A stretch of 15,305 nucleotides of DNA from JBBSIG01 sp038232215 (GTDB lineage: Bacteria > Actinomycetota > Thermoleophilia > Gaiellales > Gaiellaceae). This document shows, one piece after another, positions 13,246 to 15,305 of the stretch. How positions within the stretch are numbered: the first letter of the stretch is position 1; every line of letters starts with the position of its first letter. The position numbers and the translations under genes are program-made. The notes under the pieces are model-generated. The model made no database searches, was not told where the DNA came from, and worked only from the letters and a program-made list of their open reading frames with translations. The DNA is taken from positions 1 through 15,305 of the forward strand of contig JBBSIG010000043.1 in NCBI GenBank assembly GCA_038232215.1, given 5' to 3'.

Positions 13246-15305
13246 ATGGACTACCGGATCCTTGGCCCGCTCAAGATCTCGGGTGCCGCCGGACCGATCG
13301 CGGTCAGCGCCGCCAAGCACCGCGCGCTGCTCGCGCTGCTCCTTCTTCATCCAGACGAGGTCGTCTCGGTCGAGGCGCTCGTCGATGCTCTCTGGGGCGA
13401 GCGTCCGCCCGCCTCGGCCCGCAAGCTGCTGCAGATCTACGTCTCCGCCCTGCGCAAGGGCCTCCCCGAGGCGACGATCGTCACGCGCTCGCCCGGGTAC
13501 CTGCTCGAGCTCCACAGCGCCGAGCTCGACAGCGTCCGCTTCGAGCGCTTGCTCGACGACGGTCGGCGGGCACTCGGCGAGGGCAACGCCGCGCTCGCCT
13601 CGGCCCTGCTGGCGCGCGGGCTCCGCCTCTGGCGCGGGCCCGCTCTCGCCGATTTCGCCTACGAGGACTTCGCCCGTGCCGAGGCGGCGCGACTCGAGGA
13701 GCTTCGGCTGATCGCGCTGGAGGAGCGCATGGAGGCGGAGCTGGCGCTCGGCCGGCATGCCGATCTCGTCGCTGACTTGCAGGTGCTCGTCGGCGAGCAG
13801 CCGCTGCGGGAGCGCGTCCGTGGCCAACTGATGCTGGCGCTCTACCGGGCCGACCGGCAGGCGGAGGCGCTCGAGGCTTATTCGGACGCTCGCCGGGATC
13901 TCGTCGACAAGCTCGGGCTGGAGCCCAGCCGGGAGCTGCGCGAGCTCGAGCAGGCGATCCTGAACCAGGATCCCGCGCTTGCTCGCGGGGCGTCCCAGCA
14001 AGCGGCCGGCCCGTCCCTCCCGGTGCCGGCCACCCCCCTGATCGGTCGGGAGCGCGAGGCCGGTCGCCTCACCGCGTTGCTCGAGCAGCCGGACGTCCGC
14101 CTCGTCACGCTCACCGGACCGGGAGGAATCGGCAAGACCCGGCTCGCGCTCGAGACCGGCGCGCGAGCGCTCGACCGGTTCGCCAACGGCGTCGTGCTCG
14201 TCGAGCTGGCCGCGATCGGCGACCCGGCGCTCGTGCTGCCGAGGATTGCCGAGGCGCTCGAGGTCAAGGAGCAGCCCGGCGTGCCACTGCAGCGCACGCT
14301 GGAAGATGCTCTGCGGCCGCTCGAGCTGCTGCTCGTCCTCGACAACGTCGAGCAGGTCGTCACCGCCGCTCCGGCGCTGGCCGGACTGCTCGCGGCGGCA
14401 CCTCGGCTGAAGCTGCTCGTGACGAGCCGCGCGCTCCTGCGGCTCTCGGGCGAGCACGTCTTCCCCGTGCCTCCCCTGCCCCTGCCCGCCCCGCGCGAGC
14501 TCGGGGACTTCGAGCGCGTCTCGCAGAACGCATCCGTATCCCTCTTCCGCGAGCGAGCGCGGAGCGTGAAGGCCGACTTCACCCTGACGACCGAGAACGC
14601 GCCGGCGGTCGCCGAGATCTGCACGAGACTCGAGGGGGTGCCGCTCGCGATCGAGCTGGCAGCCGCGCGCGCCCGCTTGCTGACCCCGCACGCCCTGCTC
14701 GACCGACTCGGCCGGCGCTTACCGCTCCTGACCGAGGGGGCGTGGGACCTACCGGCCCGCCACCAGACGCTCCGAGCCACGATCGACTGGAGCTACGACC
14801 TGCTCGGACCCGCCGAGCAGCAGCTGCTCGCGCGGCTCTCGGTCTTCGTCGGCGGCTGGACGCTCGAGGCGGCGGAGGCCGTTTGCGGCCCCGACGACGT
14901 GCTTGCACGGATGACCGCGCTGCTCGACTCGAGCCTCGTCGGTGCAGATCCCGATTCGCCGGAGCCTCGGTGGAGGATGCTCGAGACCGTGCGCGAGTAC
15001 GCACTCGAGCAGCTCACAGCCGCAGGCGACACGGCCGCGCTTCGCCAGCGCCACGCCGAGCATCTCGTCGCTCTCGCGGAAGCGGCGGAACGGGAGCTCG
15101 CAGGGGCTGAGCAGGCCGCCTGGCACCAGCGGCTCGACGCGGAGCACGACAACCTGCGCGCCGCGCTCGGCTGGCTGCGCGAGTCGGGGCAGGCCGAGGA
15201 CGAGCTCCGCGTCGCGGCCGCACTCGGACGGTTCTGGTACGTGCGCGGCCATCTCAGCGAGGGACGACGCCGGCTCGAGGAGGCGCTTTCGCAGGTCGGC
15301 GACGC
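13246..15305 (+). CDS. AfsR-like regulator: SARP DNA-binding + BTAD + STAND/NB-ARC-type ATPase (3' truncated by window end)
   Basis: The frame is open from the ATG at 13246 to the window end, giving 686 residues with no stop. Residues 1 to about 90 are an OmpR-type winged helix typical of SARPs (MDYRILGPL, AAKHRALLALLLLHP, LVDALWGERPP, YVSALRKGL, TRSPGYLLEL). About 95-245 is the bacterial transcriptional activation domain (VRFERLLDDG, LWRGPALADF, EERMEAELALGRHADLVADL, ALEAYSDARRDLVDKLGLEPS). Then a P-loop ATPase: GPGGIGKT (291-298), Walker B LLLVLDN (D366), TSR (393-395) and GVPLAIEL (464-471). A winged-helix region (SVFVGGWTLEAAEAV) and LETVREYALEQL follow, and helical repeats start near the end. 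AfsR homologues activate secreted or secondary-metabolic genes after signal-dependent assembly; the targets here are unknown. AGGAGG lies only 3 nt before the ATG, unusually close. Confidence 0.92.
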   Translation, partial: MDYRILGPLKISGAAGPIAVSAAKHRALLALLLLHPDEVVSVEALVDALWGERPPASARKLLQIYVSALRKGLPEATIVTRSPGYLLELHSAELDSVRFERLLDDGRRALGEGNAALASALLARGLRLWRGPALADFAYEDFARAEAARLEELRLIALEERMEAELALGRHADLVADLQVLVGEQPLRERVRGQLMLALYRADRQAEALEAYSDARRDLVDKLGLEPSRELRELEQAILNQDPALARGASQQAAGPSLPVPATPLIGREREAGRLTALLEQPDVRLVTLTGPGGIGKTRLALETGARALDRFANGVVLVELAAIGDPALVLPRIAEALEVKEQPGVPLQRTLEDALRPLELLLVLDNVEQVVTAAPALAGLLAAAPRLKLLVTSRALLRLSGEHVFPVPPLPLPAPRELGDFERVSQNASVSLFRERARSVKADFTLTTENAPAVAEICTRLEGVPLAIELAAARARLLTPHALLDRLGRRLPLLTEGAWDLPARHQTLRATIDWSYDLLGPAEQQLLARLSVFVGGWTLEAAEAVCGPDDVLARMTALLDSSLVGADPDSPEPRWRMLETVREYALEQLTAAGDTAALRQRHAEHLVALAEAAERELAGAEQAAWHQRLDAEHDNLRAALGWLRESGQAEDELRVAAALGRFWYVRGHLSEGRRRLEEALSQVGD

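Noticed and set aside
1..15305. Mobile elements, CRISPR arrays, toxin-antitoxin or phage-defence genes
   Set aside because: No transposase or integrase motifs, no terminal inverted repeats with target duplications, and no regularly spaced repeats were seen. All coding space is taken by recognisable genes apart from the first partial gene and the small secreted protein.

Overview
The window is very GC-rich bacterial chromosome. It uses many GTG starts and has almost no intergenic space. The gene content points to a high-GC Actinomycetota lineage, possibly the deep-branching Thermoleophilia/Gaiellales type: an AfsR/SARP-type regulator with an ATPase, a small secreted helical protein of a kind I associate with that group, and an rplM-rpsI-glmM-glmS ... 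acpS-nnr-alr order. That placement is inference from content and composition, since no 16S or phylogenetic marker was compared. I see no tRNA, rRNA, CRISPR array, insertion sequence or phage gene.

Layout, left to right. (a) 2-967 (+) is the C-terminal part of a large secreted protein with Ig-like modules. (b) 1014-2675 (+) holds a short-chain dehydrogenase, then two translationally coupled thioredoxin-fold proteins. (c) 2656-7928 (-) is a six-gene, fully overlapping chain read right to left: HAD-IIA phosphatase, acpS, bifunctional nnr, alanine racemase alr, a compact CCA/poly(A)-polymerase-family nucleotidyltransferase, and a SAM methyltransferase. Its end overlaps the convergent thioredoxin-fold gene. 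(d) 7927-8337 (+) is arfB, a stalled-ribosome rescue hydrolase that shares a CCATGG start region with the HAD gene. (e) 8347-12491 (-) is rplM-rpsI-glmM-glmS, ribosomal proteins followed by the first two steps of UDP-GlcNAc synthesis. (f) 12699-13157 (-) encodes a small secreted protein of unknown function. (g) 13246-15305 (+) is the N-terminal 686 residues of an AfsR-like regulator (SARP DNA-binding and BTAD domains, then a STAND/NB-ARC-type ATPase), running off the window end.

Regions (c) and (e) form a cell-envelope and translation housekeeping block: amino-sugar supply (glmM, glmS), D-alanine supply (alr), lipid carrier activation (acpS), NAD(P)H repair (nnr), tRNA 3'-end synthesis and ribosome components or rescue. 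Regions (f) and (g) are the accessory part.

Most of the window is conserved housekeeping, and I do not see an obvious new system. The best leads are the 11-bp-period direct repeat between the AfsR-like gene and the small secreted gene (a candidate SARP operator), palindromes that span stop codons at 8331-8353 and 11638-11664, the shared CCATGG start with a possible leaderless promoter, and the unusually short CCA-family enzyme.
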